A DNA stretch of 64,000 bases, from positions 1 to 64,000 of the forward strand of contig JANWIJ010000045.1 of assembly GCA_025449935.1 (NCBI GenBank), given 5' to 3'. Each line of letters begins with the position of its first letter. The stretch's first letter is position 1. Below the pieces are notes generated by a model, which ran no database searches, was not told where the DNA came from, and worked only from the letters and a program-made list of their open reading frames with translations. The DNA comes from Chitinophagaceae bacterium. GTDB taxonomy: Bacteria; Bacteroidota; Bacteroidia; Chitinophagales; Chitinophagaceae. This document shows positions 17,201 to 25,591 of this stretch, one piece after another. A program made the translations under genes and the position numbers.

Positions 17201-19343
17201 TATCGAGGTAGTGTACAATTCCAAAGTGTGAGCTGGCGATAAATGCGATGGAACCCCGCTGATTGGCCAGTACAAATTTTTCCGACAGGGTTTCTTTGGT
17301 AACAAACCGGAGTGTATTAAAATTATAAAAATTACCCGCATTACATCCCATGACAATCGTCACCGGGTATTTACCGGGGTTATTATACTGGTCAGGATTA
17401 TCCAGGTTAAACTCGAGTGTACTGGCAGAAGAGTGACCAAAGTAGGTCATCATCCCAATTCCTTCCTGGAATAACTGGTACAATTTATTGCTGCTGGCCT
17501 GCTCCACAGGCGCTGCGGTAACTTTACTGAATGAGTGAACATTTGCCCCGTAAAAAGTATCTGAAATAATAGACTTGTACCGGTTCATGTCGGTCGTAAG
17601 AATGGCACCGAGTGCCGCGTCACTGGCCCCGATAACGTTTACCGCATTCTTCATCCAGGCTTTGTCACTGATCAGCGGCGAGGAAAAAGCCTGCTGCTGT
17701 TCGTATTCTATTACCTTATTGAGATAAGTGGTTATTTCGTCCCCGTTAATAGCCGATACCCTGCCGACAGATACTTTAGGTATCAGGTCAATGGACGGGT
17801 CAACAGCCAGCATATTATCTGAAGCCGGGTGGCCAAACGTAGGAATAAAAGAAAGCTTCTCCACGTCAGGATTACCTTCGTATGTCCTGTATTGTGTATA
17901 GTTTAATCCTTTCCCAAGCAATAACACATTCTTCACCGGTGAACCATATGTATTCCGCGCCCAGCGGATAAAATTCCGAAGTGCAAGCGGGCTCTTTTTG
18001 ATACCAAATCCAAACTGGTCAATCAATTCGTCGACCATATAAACCCTGGCAATATGACTTCCTCCCGTTGCTGAACTCCGGTAAGTCTTATAATTTTCTA
18101 CGGGGTTTGAGCCGCCGGCACCCGTCATTAATGCAGGATGCGAGATAATAAGATAGTTTCCCTGGTTAGCTGCAAGACCATAATTAACAAAATTCCTTTG
18201 CTGCAGTGAAGTAACCGCCATCACCGGGTATGATGGGTTTTGACCCACCAGTAATAATTTTCTTGTAACCGCTGATGGCTCCAGCGCTACTTTCACGAGT
18301 GAGGGTGTGCTGATATCACCCACATATCTTTTACCATTGGTAAAGTCATATAACACCGGGGGCACAGAATTATGTACAAATCCACTGATTTCAAGATAGT
18401 TGCCAGCTGCATTGGCCGGCAACTCAAAATTGAATTGGATGGCGCCACCAAAATTAAAAGCCCTCGGATAATTCAGCTCTACCTGGGCCACCACCATTCT
18501 GCCACCTCCCGTGTTTGTAATCTCTGTATATGCGTTTCCGGCGCTTATCTGCGCAATTGTTAATGGAATCTGGGCTTTTACATAATCAAAAAAGTCCATG
18601 GTCTGGGTTGACACGAGAGTGCCATTAACCTTTGTTGTAAACACACGGGGATCCAGGGAGTTCCCGGATGCATTGATTTTTAAAATGGGAGCAGGGGCTC
18701 CTCCACCGCTGTATACATTCAGGTTTGAAAAAGTTATCGCTTTGGTAACAGCGGGGTTTAATTCCACCGATGTAAAACCTTCACCCTGGTCATAGGCGGA
18801 TGAAAAAACATATTCCCCTACCACGGCTGCATACCCCGGGTTAAGCCTTTCCCGGTAATATACTCCTTCGGTATGCATAAAATAGGGTTCAGGTGGCAAG
18901 CCAGAAGGGAGTGTATTAGTGGTGGGTGTAAGGCGTAAGTTAGTACCGGTTGTATTGACCGTAAGAAAAAAGGATGCTGAATCGGTCTCTAAACTCCATT
19001 TATCGTTTAACTGGAAATCGGGATTCCGGTATAAAATATTATCGGGTTTACCATCATTCATCTCGCCCCAGAATTCAATATAATCACCCGCTCCCATCGC
19101 ACCTGTCTGCACCGTGGTATAAACGGGGACCTGTTGGCCGTTCCTCCATAACTGAAAATGCTCCGCCGGGGTAGACCCGATCCCCATAGAAACCAGGGTG
19201 GGCTGGCTGATCCGGTATAAACCCGTAGCGCCAATCCTGAACTTATAATAAGTATTGCCGTAATTGATCCATTCATTATTGTAGTTCTGCGAGTTTGCGC
19301 AGAAGCTGACAAGGATGAGGAACGGGAGTAAAAATTTTTTCAT
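14241..19343 (-). CDS. porU2: Type IX secretion system sortase, PorU2-like (C25 peptidase)
   Basis: A 1700-residue secreted protein. PorU is the outer-membrane peptidase that removes the C-terminal signal of type IX cargo and attaches the cargo to lipopolysaccharide. A signal peptide ends at about residue 18 (FCANSQ). The gingipain-type C25 domain starts near 395 (GNYLIISHP) with the catalytic pair H637 in YFGHSS and C667 in MGCNAG. About 750 residues of beta-sandwich or CARDB-like modules follow, then a FlgD-like end (MLNYPNPF, about 1600-1690) resembling a type IX C-terminal domain. It is several hundred residues longer than classical PorU, matching the putative PorU2 group. It follows porV by 42 bases. 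Confidence 0.88.
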   Translation of the reverse strand: MKKFLLPFLILVSFCANSQNYNNEWINYGNTYYKFRIGATGLYRISQPTLVSMGIGSTPAEHFQLWRNGQQVPVYTTVQTGAMGAGDYIEFWGEMNDGKPDNILYRNPDFQLNDKWSLETDSASFFLTVNTTGTNLRLTPTTNTLPSGLPPEPYFMHTEGVYYRERLNPGYAAVVGEYVFSSAYDQGEGFTSVELNPAVTKAITFSNLNVYSGGGAPAPILKINASGNSLDPRVFTTKVNGTLVSTQTMDFFDYVKAQIPLTIAQISAGNAYTEITNTGGGRMVVAQVELNYPRAFNFGGAIQFNFELPANAAGNYLEISGFVHNSVPPVLYDFTNGKRYVGDISTPSLVKVALEPSAVTRKLLLVGQNPSYPVMAVTSLQQRNFVNYGLAANQGNYLIISHPALMTGAGGSNPVENYKTYRSSATGGSHIARVYMVDELIDQFGFGIKKSPLALRNFIRWARNTYGSPVKNVLLLGKGLNYTQYRTYEGNPDVEKLSFIPTFGHPASDNMLAVDPSIDLIPKVSVGRVSAINGDEITTYLNKVIEYEQQQAFSSPLISDKAWMKNAVNVIGASDAALGAILTTDMNRYKSIISDTFYGANVHSFSKVTAAPVEQASSNKLYQLFQEGIGMMTYFGHSSASTLEFNLDNPDQYNNPGKYPVTIVMGCNAGNFYNFNTLRFVTKETLSEKFVLANQRGSIAFIASSHFGIVHYLDILNTRTMTAAAVSQYGKTLGEILRESFTQVYNLTGPGDYYARFHCEQTTLHGDPALKLDGSTAKPDYAVEEQLIKINPSFISVAETHFNVNAKFLNLGKAINKDIVIEVKRTYPDLTTEVIRRDTIRGIRYSDSLSFNVPIVATRDKGLNKISICVDADNTVDELYETNNCISKDVVIFEDEARPVYPYNYSIVSRQDIKLVASTANPFSGIKQYTMEIDTTELFNSSAKVTQSITSPGGVLEFNPGVAFTDSTVYYWRVAPVPNSGQPVWNKSSFVYLNPAGPNTSEPGFNQSHFYQQTKSGYERLKLDTATRSLKYGTVNNNLFLRMGTWITSGITQEAGLSVSVNGITSIRIMCWFSSIVFNVFDPVSFRAWQNQTVVAHNYPASLGQGLYGSTDNNCFGSTKRYNFEYRYTDTASRHKMMNLMQNVIPDGHYVVVRNFTLHPSYGFPDAWAADWAADEQYWGQGQSLYHYLKNAGFAGIDSFYRHRPWGFVYKKNDPTFTPKWLVGEGMYDNPTLSVDCPTTDTLGFVTSPVFGPSKGWKQVKWRGNSETTPGDITTVDVIGIRGDGTETTLFNGLTTAQQNFDISSVDAGTYPYVRLKLRTQDSIHYTPYQLRYWRVTYVPVPEGAIAPNVYLKAKDTLDVGEPLEFKVAFKNVSEVPFDSLKVKFVITDKNNVPHIVPVPRRRPLLVNDTLQLGTLVNTGSIPGANTMYLEANPDNDQLEQYHFNNFAFRNLYVKPDSLDPLLDVTFDGVHILNRDIISSRPDILIKLKDEAKWMILDDTSLLTLQVRYPDGTLHRYYFNNDTLQFNPAGQAPNPDNTATINFKPYFPQDGEYEMIVTGKDKSNNAAGNIEYRVIFEVINKPMISNMLNYPNPFTTSTAFVFTITGSEVPQNIKIEIMTITGKIVREITKDELGSLHIGRNITEFKWDGTDQYGQKLANGIYLYRVVTNLNGKSLDKYKAQGDNTDKYFNKGYGKMYLMR

Positions 19344-19385
19344 TGAATCACAGTTTTTATTCGGGTACGGTAGATTTGGTCTGGT

Positions 19386-20504
19386 TTATTTTTTATTGTT
19401 CGCCATATTCAGCTTTAAAGAAAAAATATGGGTGAACAAAGGATTGGACTGGTTGGCAAGATTGGTAAAAGCATAATCGATCGTCACGTTCCCAATAGCA
19501 AACCCGGCGCCGGCACTGGGTTGGTATATCCATACTTTTTTCTGGTTTACCGTATCCCCGTCGGACAAGGCTCTCTGAAAGTTATTAATTCCTCCCCGCA
19601 GGTAAAAAATATTACTGATATTTAATTCAAGACCCAGTTTTGGATCAGCACTCACGGGGTCTGCGCTGATCAGCGTATTGCGCTGGCCGTCAAAAGTCAC
19701 ATCCAGGTTGGCTTCAGCCAGCAGGCTTGATTTTTTTCCGAGTTTAAAATCACGGGCAATTCCCAGCACAAGCCGCGGGGCAGTTAGTTCCGTTGATTTT
19801 ACCGGGATCTCGTTATTGGTGAGGTATAAAACTTCTTTTTCTCTTTCTGTAAACGTGAAAGACCATGCATTAAATGTGCTGGTAATATCCCGGCCTGCAA
19901 TACCAAATTTCCATTTGTTCGTATGAATCTGCAGACCTGCATCTAATCCAAACCCCCAGGCTTTAGCAAATTTGCCGACACTCCGGTGTATGACTTTTGC
20001 GTTCACCCCGAACTGAACATTCTTTCTTTCGGTTTGCTTCATTTTTTGCGCGAAAGAAAAGATAAAAGCATAATCTGCGGATGAAAAAGCCTGGATATTG
20101 TTGTAGTTAATAGAACCATCCGGCTCCACGAGAAAAAGGGTATTCATGATATCGTCTACAGCAAACCGCAACCCTGTTATGCCGATTGTTCTTTTATTTC
20201 CCGCCGTTGGAAAAACGACGCTGGCATAATCATATTTGCCAATGCCTGCAAAATACTCGGCGTGCATCAGGTTAATCTGCGGGTAGTCTTTTACATTAAC
20301 CAGTCCTGCAGGGTTCCAGTACCCGGCGGTACCATCTTTAACAGAAGCAACCTGTGCGCTGCCCATCGCCAGTCCCCTGGCACCGGCACCAATATTTAAG
20401 AATTCATTGGAATATTTTCGGAATTGAGCGGATGAGGTAAGTGAAAAAAAAGTTATCAGCAGGGTCAGGTATAAGCGGTTCGTTTTCATTAATTGAATTT
20501 TCAA
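19386..20504 (-). CDS. porV: PorV/PorQ-family outer membrane beta-barrel
   Basis: A 372-residue protein. Signal peptide ends around residue 26 (SLTSSAQ), then the family signature NIGAGARGLAMGSAQVASV and GTAGYWNPAGL, followed by alternating strands ending in an aromatic C-terminal strand (THIFSLKLNM). PorV is the shuttle that carries cargo from the type IX translocon to PorU; PorQ is a related barrel. It lies immediately upstream of the PorU-like gene on the same strand, as in many Bacteroidota, so PorV is the likelier assignment. Start could also be the ATG six codons inside (MKTNRLYL). Confidence 0.85.
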   Translation of the reverse strand: MKIQLMKTNRLYLTLLITFFSLTSSAQFRKYSNEFLNIGAGARGLAMGSAQVASVKDGTAGYWNPAGLVNVKDYPQINLMHAEYFAGIGKYDYASVVFPTAGNKRTIGITGLRFAVDDIMNTLFLVEPDGSINYNNIQAFSSADYAFIFSFAQKMKQTERKNVQFGVNAKVIHRSVGKFAKAWGFGLDAGLQIHTNKWKFGIAGRDITSTFNAWSFTFTEREKEVLYLTNNEIPVKSTELTAPRLVLGIARDFKLGKKSSLLAEANLDVTFDGQRNTLISADPVSADPKLGLELNISNIFYLRGGINNFQRALSDGDTVNQKKVWIYQPSAGAGFAIGNVTIDYAFTNLANQSNPLFTHIFSLKLNMANNKK

Positions 20505-20665
20505 ATAAGCGATGGGTTAAGACATGCTTTCATACGTACAGGGGTGGTGTAAAATTAGTCTTTAGGCCTGTAAAATCATAAGTTTAGCTGGCAAAAAGAC
20601 TAGTTATTGAAAACGAACAGATTAGAAATATATTGCACCTGATGAACTGCAATCTTTTTCTCCCT

Positions 20666-20673
20666 TACTTTTG
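20666..20673 (+). promoter_or_regulatory. -7 box of the tyrS promoter
   Basis: TACTTTTG matches TAnnTTTG exactly and ends 21 bases before the ATG at 20694. It overlaps the GTG that would give a longer reading frame, which argues that the shorter start is the true one. The predicted leader is only about 14 bases. Confidence 0.55.
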
Positions 20674-20693
20674 TGCAAATCATTGACTTAGCT

Positions 20694-21971
20694 ATGAATC
20701 TGATTGAAGAATTAAGGTGGCGGGGACTGGTGCAGGAGATCATGCCCGGAACGGAGGAGCAATTGAACAAGGAAATGACTTCGGCCTATATCGGTTTTGA
20801 CCCAACAGCCGACAGCCTGCATATCGGTAGCCTGGTACCTATTTTATTATTGGTTCACCTGCAGAAAGCAGGACATAAGCCCTTTGCGCTGGTAGGTGGT
20901 GCTACCGGAATGGTGGGCGACCCAAGCGGAAAGAGTGAAGAAAGAAATTTATTAAGCGAAGAAGTTTTGAAACATAACCAGGAAGGGGTAAAAAAACAAT
21001 TGATGCAGTATTTGGATTTCGATCAAACCAGGCCGAATGCTGCGGAAATGGTCAATAATTATGACTGGTTCAAAGATTTCAGGTTTCTTGATTTTATCCG
21101 TGATGTCGGTAAACATATCACCGTAAACTACATGATGGCCAAGGACAGCGTGAAGAAAAGACTGGAAGGGGAAACCGGAATGAGTTTTACGGAATTTACC
21201 TACCAGCTGGTCCAGGGATACGATTTTTACTGGTTGCACCAGCACAAAAACTGCAAACTGCAAATGGGTGGAAGTGACCAGTGGGGAAATATTGTGACCG
21301 GTACAGAATTGATCCGGCGCAAAACAGGTGGCGAAGCCTTTGCCTTTACCTGCCCCTTAATCACCAAAGCAGATGGGGGCAAATTTGGAAAAACAGAAAA
21401 GGGGAATATATGGCTCGATCCTGCCAGGACATCTCCATACCAGTTTTACCAGTTCTGGCTCAATGCCAGTGATGAAGATGGTGAAAAATGGATCAGGATC
21501 TTTACGTTCCTTGACCAGGCAGAAATAAATTCCATTCTTTCTGAACATAAAAAGGATGCCGGCAAAAGGACGTTGCAAAAAAGACTGGCTTCAGCAGTGA
21601 CGAAATTTGTACATGGGGAAACTGCGCTGGCAGAAGCAATCACCACCACCGAAAAATTATTTGCTGACCAGGCCGCCCCGGCAGAAAGCCTGAGTATGGA
21701 AGACCTGGAGGGTATGGAAGGTGTGATTAAGATCGATTTCCCGAAAGAAAAAATAGCTGCAGGGATCGATATTGTTTCCTTCCTGGCGGAAACAACTATT
21801 TTTCCCAGTAAAGGTGAAGCCAGAAAAACCGTGCAGGGAGGCGGGGTCAGCATCAACCGCAAAAAGGTTGATGGTATCGATACACAGGTCAATAACGCCA
21901 TGCTCCTGCATGATAAATATTTATTGATCCAGAAGGGAAAGAAGAATTATTACCTCGTAAAGACCTGCTGA
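20694..21971 (+). CDS. tyrS: Tyrosine-tRNA ligase
   Basis: A 425-residue class I aminoacyl-tRNA synthetase that charges tRNA-Tyr. It shows HIGS (43-46, the HIGH equivalent), the tyrosine-binding segment [25 protein letters not shown], and KFGKTEKG as the KMSKS loop. An S4-like RNA-binding domain ends the protein ([18 protein letters not shown]). Length and domain order are those of the bacterial TyrRS-F/TyrZ kind. Its promoter box fixes the start at the ATG. The cognate tRNA-Tyr is at the left edge of this window. No T-box is expected or seen in this phylum. Confidence 0.96.
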   Translation: MNLIEELRWRGLVQEIMPGTEEQLNKEMTSAYIGFDPTADSLHIGSLVPILLLVHLQKAGHKPFALVGGATGMVGDPSGKSEERNLLSEEVLKHNQEGVKKQLMQYLDFDQTRPNAAEMVNNYDWFKDFRFLDFIRDVGKHITVNYMMAKDSVKKRLEGETGMSFTEFTYQLVQGYDFYWLHQHKNCKLQMGGSDQWGNIVTGTELIRRKTGGEAFAFTCPLITKADGGKFGKTEKGNIWLDPARTSPYQFYQFWLNASDEDGEKWIRIFTFLDQAEINSILSEHKKDAGKRTLQKRLASAVTKFVHGETALAEAITTTEKLFADQAAPAESLSMEDLEGMEGVIKIDFPKEKIAAGIDIVSFLAETTIFPSKGEARKTVQGGGVSINRKKVDGIDTQVNNAMLLHDKYLLIQKGKKNYYLVKTC

Positions 21972-21997
21972 TTCCGCCCAAAAATAATACAAGCTTT

Positions 21998-22636
21998 ATG
22001 CCCAAAGTATATTTTATCAGTGGTCTTGGTGCTGATAAAAGGGTATTCTCCTTCCTGGATCTCTCTTTTTGTGAACCTGTTTATATTAACTGGATCCCGC
22101 CGCTGAAAAACGAATCATTACAAAGCTATGCGTTAAGACTCCGGAAAGAAATACCGGAACCCAATCCTGTGATTGTGGGTATTTCATTTGGGGGAATGCT
22201 GGTAACAGAAATGACCAAATCTGACAACCATATCAAAGGAATAATCATTTCCAGCAATAAAACAAGCGCGGAGTTTCCAAAAAAACTGAAAGCGGGTAAA
22301 TACCTCCCGGTTTACAAAATGTTACCCGACGGGATTTTGAGAAGATTAATGCTTTCATCTATGTGGGTCCTGGGAGCAAAAGGCAAAAAACAGAAAGAGC
22401 TACTCCGCCAGATCATCCGTGATGCGGATATTCCATTCACCAAATGGGCCATTCATTCCGTCCTTCATTGGAGAAATAATGAAATACCCGGAAATCTTAT
22501 TCATATCCACGGAACAACCGACCGGTTGCTGCCGTATTCCCTGGTCAGGGCGGATTACACCATATCAAAAGGGAGTCATGTAATGCCTATGGATGAGTAC
22601 AGGGAATTGTCCGGCTTATTAAAACAATTAATTTAA
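21998..22636 (+). CDS. Alpha/beta-hydrolase
   Basis: A 212-residue protein with an alpha/beta-hydrolase core: oxyanion region FISGLGADKRVF near the N-terminus, nucleophile elbow GISFGGM (S63), and a terminal catalytic His in KGSHVMPMDEYRE with an Asp candidate in HIHGTTDRLLPY. No signal peptide. The lid region is short. The substrate is unknown; similar small hydrolases are common in Chitinophagaceae. It follows tyrS by 26 bases and its last nine bases overlap the convergent SGNH hydrolase gene. Confidence 0.8.
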   Translation: MPKVYFISGLGADKRVFSFLDLSFCEPVYINWIPPLKNESLQSYALRLRKEIPEPNPVIVGISFGGMLVTEMTKSDNHIKGIIISSNKTSAEFPKKLKAGKYLPVYKMLPDGILRRLMLSSMWVLGAKGKKQKELLRQIIRDADIPFTKWAIHSVLHWRNNEIPGNLIHIHGTTDRLLPYSLVRADYTISKGSHVMPMDEYRELSGLLKQLI

Positions 22637-23299
22637 CCCCTTTACTGCTTTCCACATCAGGTCAGCCACCAGCTGGTTGCCTTTTGCATTCAGGTGCACT
22701 TTATCATAGGTCAGGATATTCTTTTCCTCGTTCTCCGGGTTGTTGGTTTTATAATAATCCAGGAATTGCCGTCGGAGATCCACCAGCGGGAGATCATTTT
22801 TTTTGGCAATACCACGTATGATATTGCTGTACCGGTTCAGGTCGCCATCCAGCGGGTTGCTGAAGTCCGTTTTTTCTCCCACCACGGCCGGTGTACATAA
22901 AATGGCTTTTATATTCCGGTCCTTTAGTTTCTTCAATATGGCCTGGTAGAATTTTTCAAATTTATCGGGGTCAGTTCCTGTGCCCAGCAATGTCTTATGC
23001 CATACATCATTCACACCCACATAAATCACAACCACGTCCGGGTTTTTAGCCAGCACATCCTCTTCCAGGCGCAAATACAGGTCATATACTTTATTTGCAC
23101 TGATGCCGGATCCCAAAAAATCATACTGGCTTCCCTTTCCTTCCAGTTTACACATGCTGTCTACCCGGGTTACATAACCCCCTGGCCGAACACCGAGTTC
23201 AGTGATGGAATCGCCAAAGAAAATGATTTTGGTCTTTTTTTGTACGGTAAAGGCACAACCCAGGATAAGCACCAAAGCGAATGAGACGATCTTTTTCAT
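22628..23299 (-). CDS. SGNH/GDSL hydrolase, exported
   Basis: A 223-residue exported esterase-like protein. A signal sequence ends at LILGCAF, which may be a lipobox with C15. Block I is FFGDSITELG (S31 nucleophile), block III VGVNDVW, and block V DKVHLNAKGNQ with catalytic Asp and His. Enzymes of this type remove acyl groups, often acetyl groups from carbohydrates. It follows cyanophycinase on the same strand after about 100 bases, but no functional tie to it is evident. Confidence 0.88.
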   Translation of the reverse strand: MKKIVSFALVLILGCAFTVQKKTKIIFFGDSITELGVRPGGYVTRVDSMCKLEGKGSQYDFLGSGISANKVYDLYLRLEEDVLAKNPDVVVIYVGVNDVWHKTLLGTGTDPDKFEKFYQAILKKLKDRNIKAILCTPAVVGEKTDFSNPLDGDLNRYSNIIRGIAKKNDLPLVDLRRQFLDYYKTNNPENEEKNILTYDKVHLNAKGNQLVADLMWKAVKGLN

Positions 23300-23399
23300 A
23301 GTAAGAAATTAGGATGGCAATTTAAACAAAAGCACCAGCTTTCACAGATGCCTGTTTGCTATGAGGAGGTTGCGTTTGTTAATGAACTTTACAGGCTGT

Positions 23400-24293
23400 T
23401 TACTCCACATCTACCTGTTTCCTGATTACAGCTCCTTCACTGGCTTCCGGCAGGAATTTTCTTTCCCGGATCAGGTAACCGTTTCCTTTTTCGCAGAAAT
23501 GTACCTTGAGATTCTCCAGGCTGACCGGGTTCCCGTCGGGGATATCCGCTATATTGGAATGAAGAATATCATGCCCATCAATGATGATCACGAGCCCACT
23601 CCCGATGGCTTCCATTTTGTTGCCCTCCGTAATCAGCATCCCTGTATCCTCTCCCAGGCCTATACCTATACAGGAAGGATTTGTGGCGACGGCCTGGGAG
23701 AGCCTCCCGAAACGACCCCTTTTTTCAAAATGTGAGTCAATGATGACCGTATTAATAAAACCCAGGCCGGTGGTGATTTTTACTTCGCCTTTTAAATGCG
23801 CCCGGGTAGCGTTGCCTTCATAGATCATGGTATTGCTCATGGCCATGGCACCGGCGCTGGTGCCTGCAATGACTACCTCATCTTCCTGGTATCTTCTCTT
23901 AAGGATAGACAGGAACTCCGTGCCCCCATCGGTTGCACTCAGCCGCAACTGGTTGCCGCCACTGAACATTACACAATCGCAATGACGGATACGTTCAATA
24001 TACTCTTCATTCATGGCATCCTGCCGGGTGCGGATATGCATGACTCCCACATTGGTACAGCCGATCTTGCCAAAAGCATTCAGGTAATTTTCTCCAACTT
24101 CATACGGGATCATGGAGGCGGTGGTGATGACTTCGATCCTGACAGAAGGCCCGCCGGCCTCTTCCACTACCCGGCGCAGAATGCCGAGCTCAAAGAAATT
24201 GAGATTATTGCGGTGGATCTCCCCGGTTTCCAAATTTGTTCCTTTATCTTCTGCTCCTCCGATGGCTATCAGTTTTCCCTTAGGATGGCTCAT
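23400..24293 (-). CDS. cphB: Cyanophycinase
   Basis: A 297-residue serine peptidase of family S51 that cleaves cyanophycin (a poly-aspartate backbone with arginine side chains) to beta-Asp-Arg dipeptides. It starts KGKLIAIGGAEDKG, has the SGGNQ motif at 111-115 and the nucleophile S146 in GTSAGAM, followed by the family segment LGFINTVIIDSHFEKRGRFGRL. There is no signal peptide, so it acts in the cytoplasm on stored polymer. A cyanophycin synthetase lies about 4.2 kb away. A -7 box is present 22 bases before the start. Confidence 0.93.
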   Translation of the reverse strand: MSHPKGKLIAIGGAEDKGTNLETGEIHRNNLNFFELGILRRVVEEAGGPSVRIEVITTASMIPYEVGENYLNAFGKIGCTNVGVMHIRTRQDAMNEEYIERIRHCDCVMFSGGNQLRLSATDGGTEFLSILKRRYQEDEVVIAGTSAGAMAMSNTMIYEGNATRAHLKGEVKITTGLGFINTVIIDSHFEKRGRFGRLSQAVATNPSCIGIGLGEDTGMLITEGNKMEAIGSGLVIIIDGHDILHSNIADIPDGNPVSLENLKVHFCEKGNGYLIRERKFLPEASEGAVIRKQVDVE

Positions 24294-24314
24294 TCATTCG
24301 GGTTTGATTACAAA

Positions 24315-24322
24315 CAAATGTA
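24315..24322 (-). promoter_or_regulatory. -7 box of the cphB promoter
   Basis: Minus-strand TACATTTG matches TAnnTTTG exactly and ends 22 bases before the cphB ATG, the same spacing seen at tyrS, hscA and others in this window. Confidence 0.5.
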
Positions 24323-24449
24323 ACAGAAAAATAAGTTAACGCCGGCCCGGCCGATGGCAGTATGTGGATATGTGGAAAATATCCATTTTTTTTATTGCAG
24401 GTACCCGGTTGGATGCTTTGAATTAACTTCAATTATTAAACGACACCGG

Positions 24450-24653
24450 ATGAATGCCCTGCTGCTGAGAACTGCGGCGATCGTACTGCATGCTGCTGCA
24501 AACTTTCTCTTTGTTACGTTCCTGCTGAACTATGATATTAGCGGCAGCTGGCTCGCTTTCCTGGGATTTATTGTCCTTCTCCTGTTCTTATTGTTTTTAT
24601 TCCTGAAACATGCGCTTTCATATATTTACTTTCTTAAAACCAAAACAAAATGA
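24450..24653 (+). CDS. Small two-segment membrane protein
   Basis: A 67-residue protein with two hydrophobic segments (about 4-27 and 30-57) and a short basic tail. I do not recognise a family. Its stop overlaps the start of the SPFH gene (ATGA), so the two are translationally coupled and the product may assist that membrane protein. The longest frame starts about 30 codons earlier at 24354 but that extension is not hydrophobic in the way of a signal and looks non-coding; ATG 24450 is preferred. Confidence 0.55.
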   Translation: MNALLLRTAAIVLHAAANFLFVTFLLNYDISGSWLAFLGFIVLLLFLLFLFLKHALSYIYFLKTKTK

Positions 24654-25591
24654 TCGGCTTAATTACTTTCCTGCTCGTATTAATAGTTACAGGCCTTTTC
24701 CTCGGTATTTTCAGGAAAGAAGCTTACCGGGACAGCAACACGGGACGTGTAAAACCAAAAAGTATAGGCCGGCTGATCACGGCGGTAGGCATAGCTTTTA
24801 TCGTTGCCCTCATCAATCCAATTAACGTGGAAAGAATTGATGCGGGTCATGTGGGCATCAAAGTGAGCAATGTTGGTGATAACCGGGGCGTCGGCCGCAC
24901 CGAATATGTAACCGGCTGGGTTTTTTATAATTCCTGGATTTCCCGTATTTATGAATTCCCCATCCACCAGCAGCATATCGATTACGAAGAAGCAGATATA
25001 GTAACGCGGGGTGGTTTCAGGGCTACCATCAAGCCTTCTTTTAACTATTCCATTAACGCGGGAAATGTCGCAGACATGTTCCAGAATTTACGGGTGGGTG
25101 TAAAAGAAATGGAGCAGGGCTGGTTAAAAAACGCCATTGTCGGTTCCGTGAATGATGTGGCCAACCGTTACACCGTTGACTCAATCTTTAATCACCGTGA
25201 AGAATTTGAGTCTGCCATCATTAAAGAATGTAACAAGAGAGTATCGCAATGGTTCAACGTGTCACAGTTGCGGACCAATATCGTTCCACCCAAAGAAATT
25301 TCCGAATCCATCGTAGCCAAGACAAGGGCCATACAGGAAGTGCAGGTAGCAGAAAACCAGCGGCAGGTTGCTGTAGCCGACGCGGAGCGAAAAATAGCAC
25401 AGGCCCGGGGAGATTCGGCCAAATCGGTTATCGAGGCCGCCGGTCGTGCCGAAGCGATCAAAAAGGAACAACTTTCACTGACTCCTTTATATATTGAGTA
25501 TATCAAAATTCAAAAATGGAACGGGGAAGTGCCTTCCACTATAGCCGGCAGTAATAGCGGCTTCCTTATTCAACCGGGGCAAAAGAATTAG
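24650..25591 (+). CDS. SPFH/prohibitin-family membrane protein
   Basis: A 313-residue protein with two N-terminal hydrophobic segments (about 1-20 and 38-58) followed by an SPFH domain (NVERIDAGHVGIKV to about residue 210) and a coiled, charged region VAENQRQVAVADAERKIAQARGD typical of prohibitin/stomatin relatives. Such proteins form large ring assemblies on membranes and stabilise or sort other membrane proteins, including FtsH-type proteases. A small membrane protein is coupled upstream. The last 26 bases overlap the convergent permease gene. Confidence 0.88.
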   Translation: MIGLITFLLVLIVTGLFLGIFRKEAYRDSNTGRVKPKSIGRLITAVGIAFIVALINPINVERIDAGHVGIKVSNVGDNRGVGRTEYVTGWVFYNSWISRIYEFPIHQQHIDYEEADIVTRGGFRATIKPSFNYSINAGNVADMFQNLRVGVKEMEQGWLKNAIVGSVNDVANRYTVDSIFNHREEFESAIIKECNKRVSQWFNVSQLRTNIVPPKEISESIVAKTRAIQEVQVAENQRQVAVADAERKIAQARGDSAKSVIEAAGRAEAIKKEQLSLTPLYIEYIKIQKWNGEVPSTIAGSNSGFLIQPGQKN

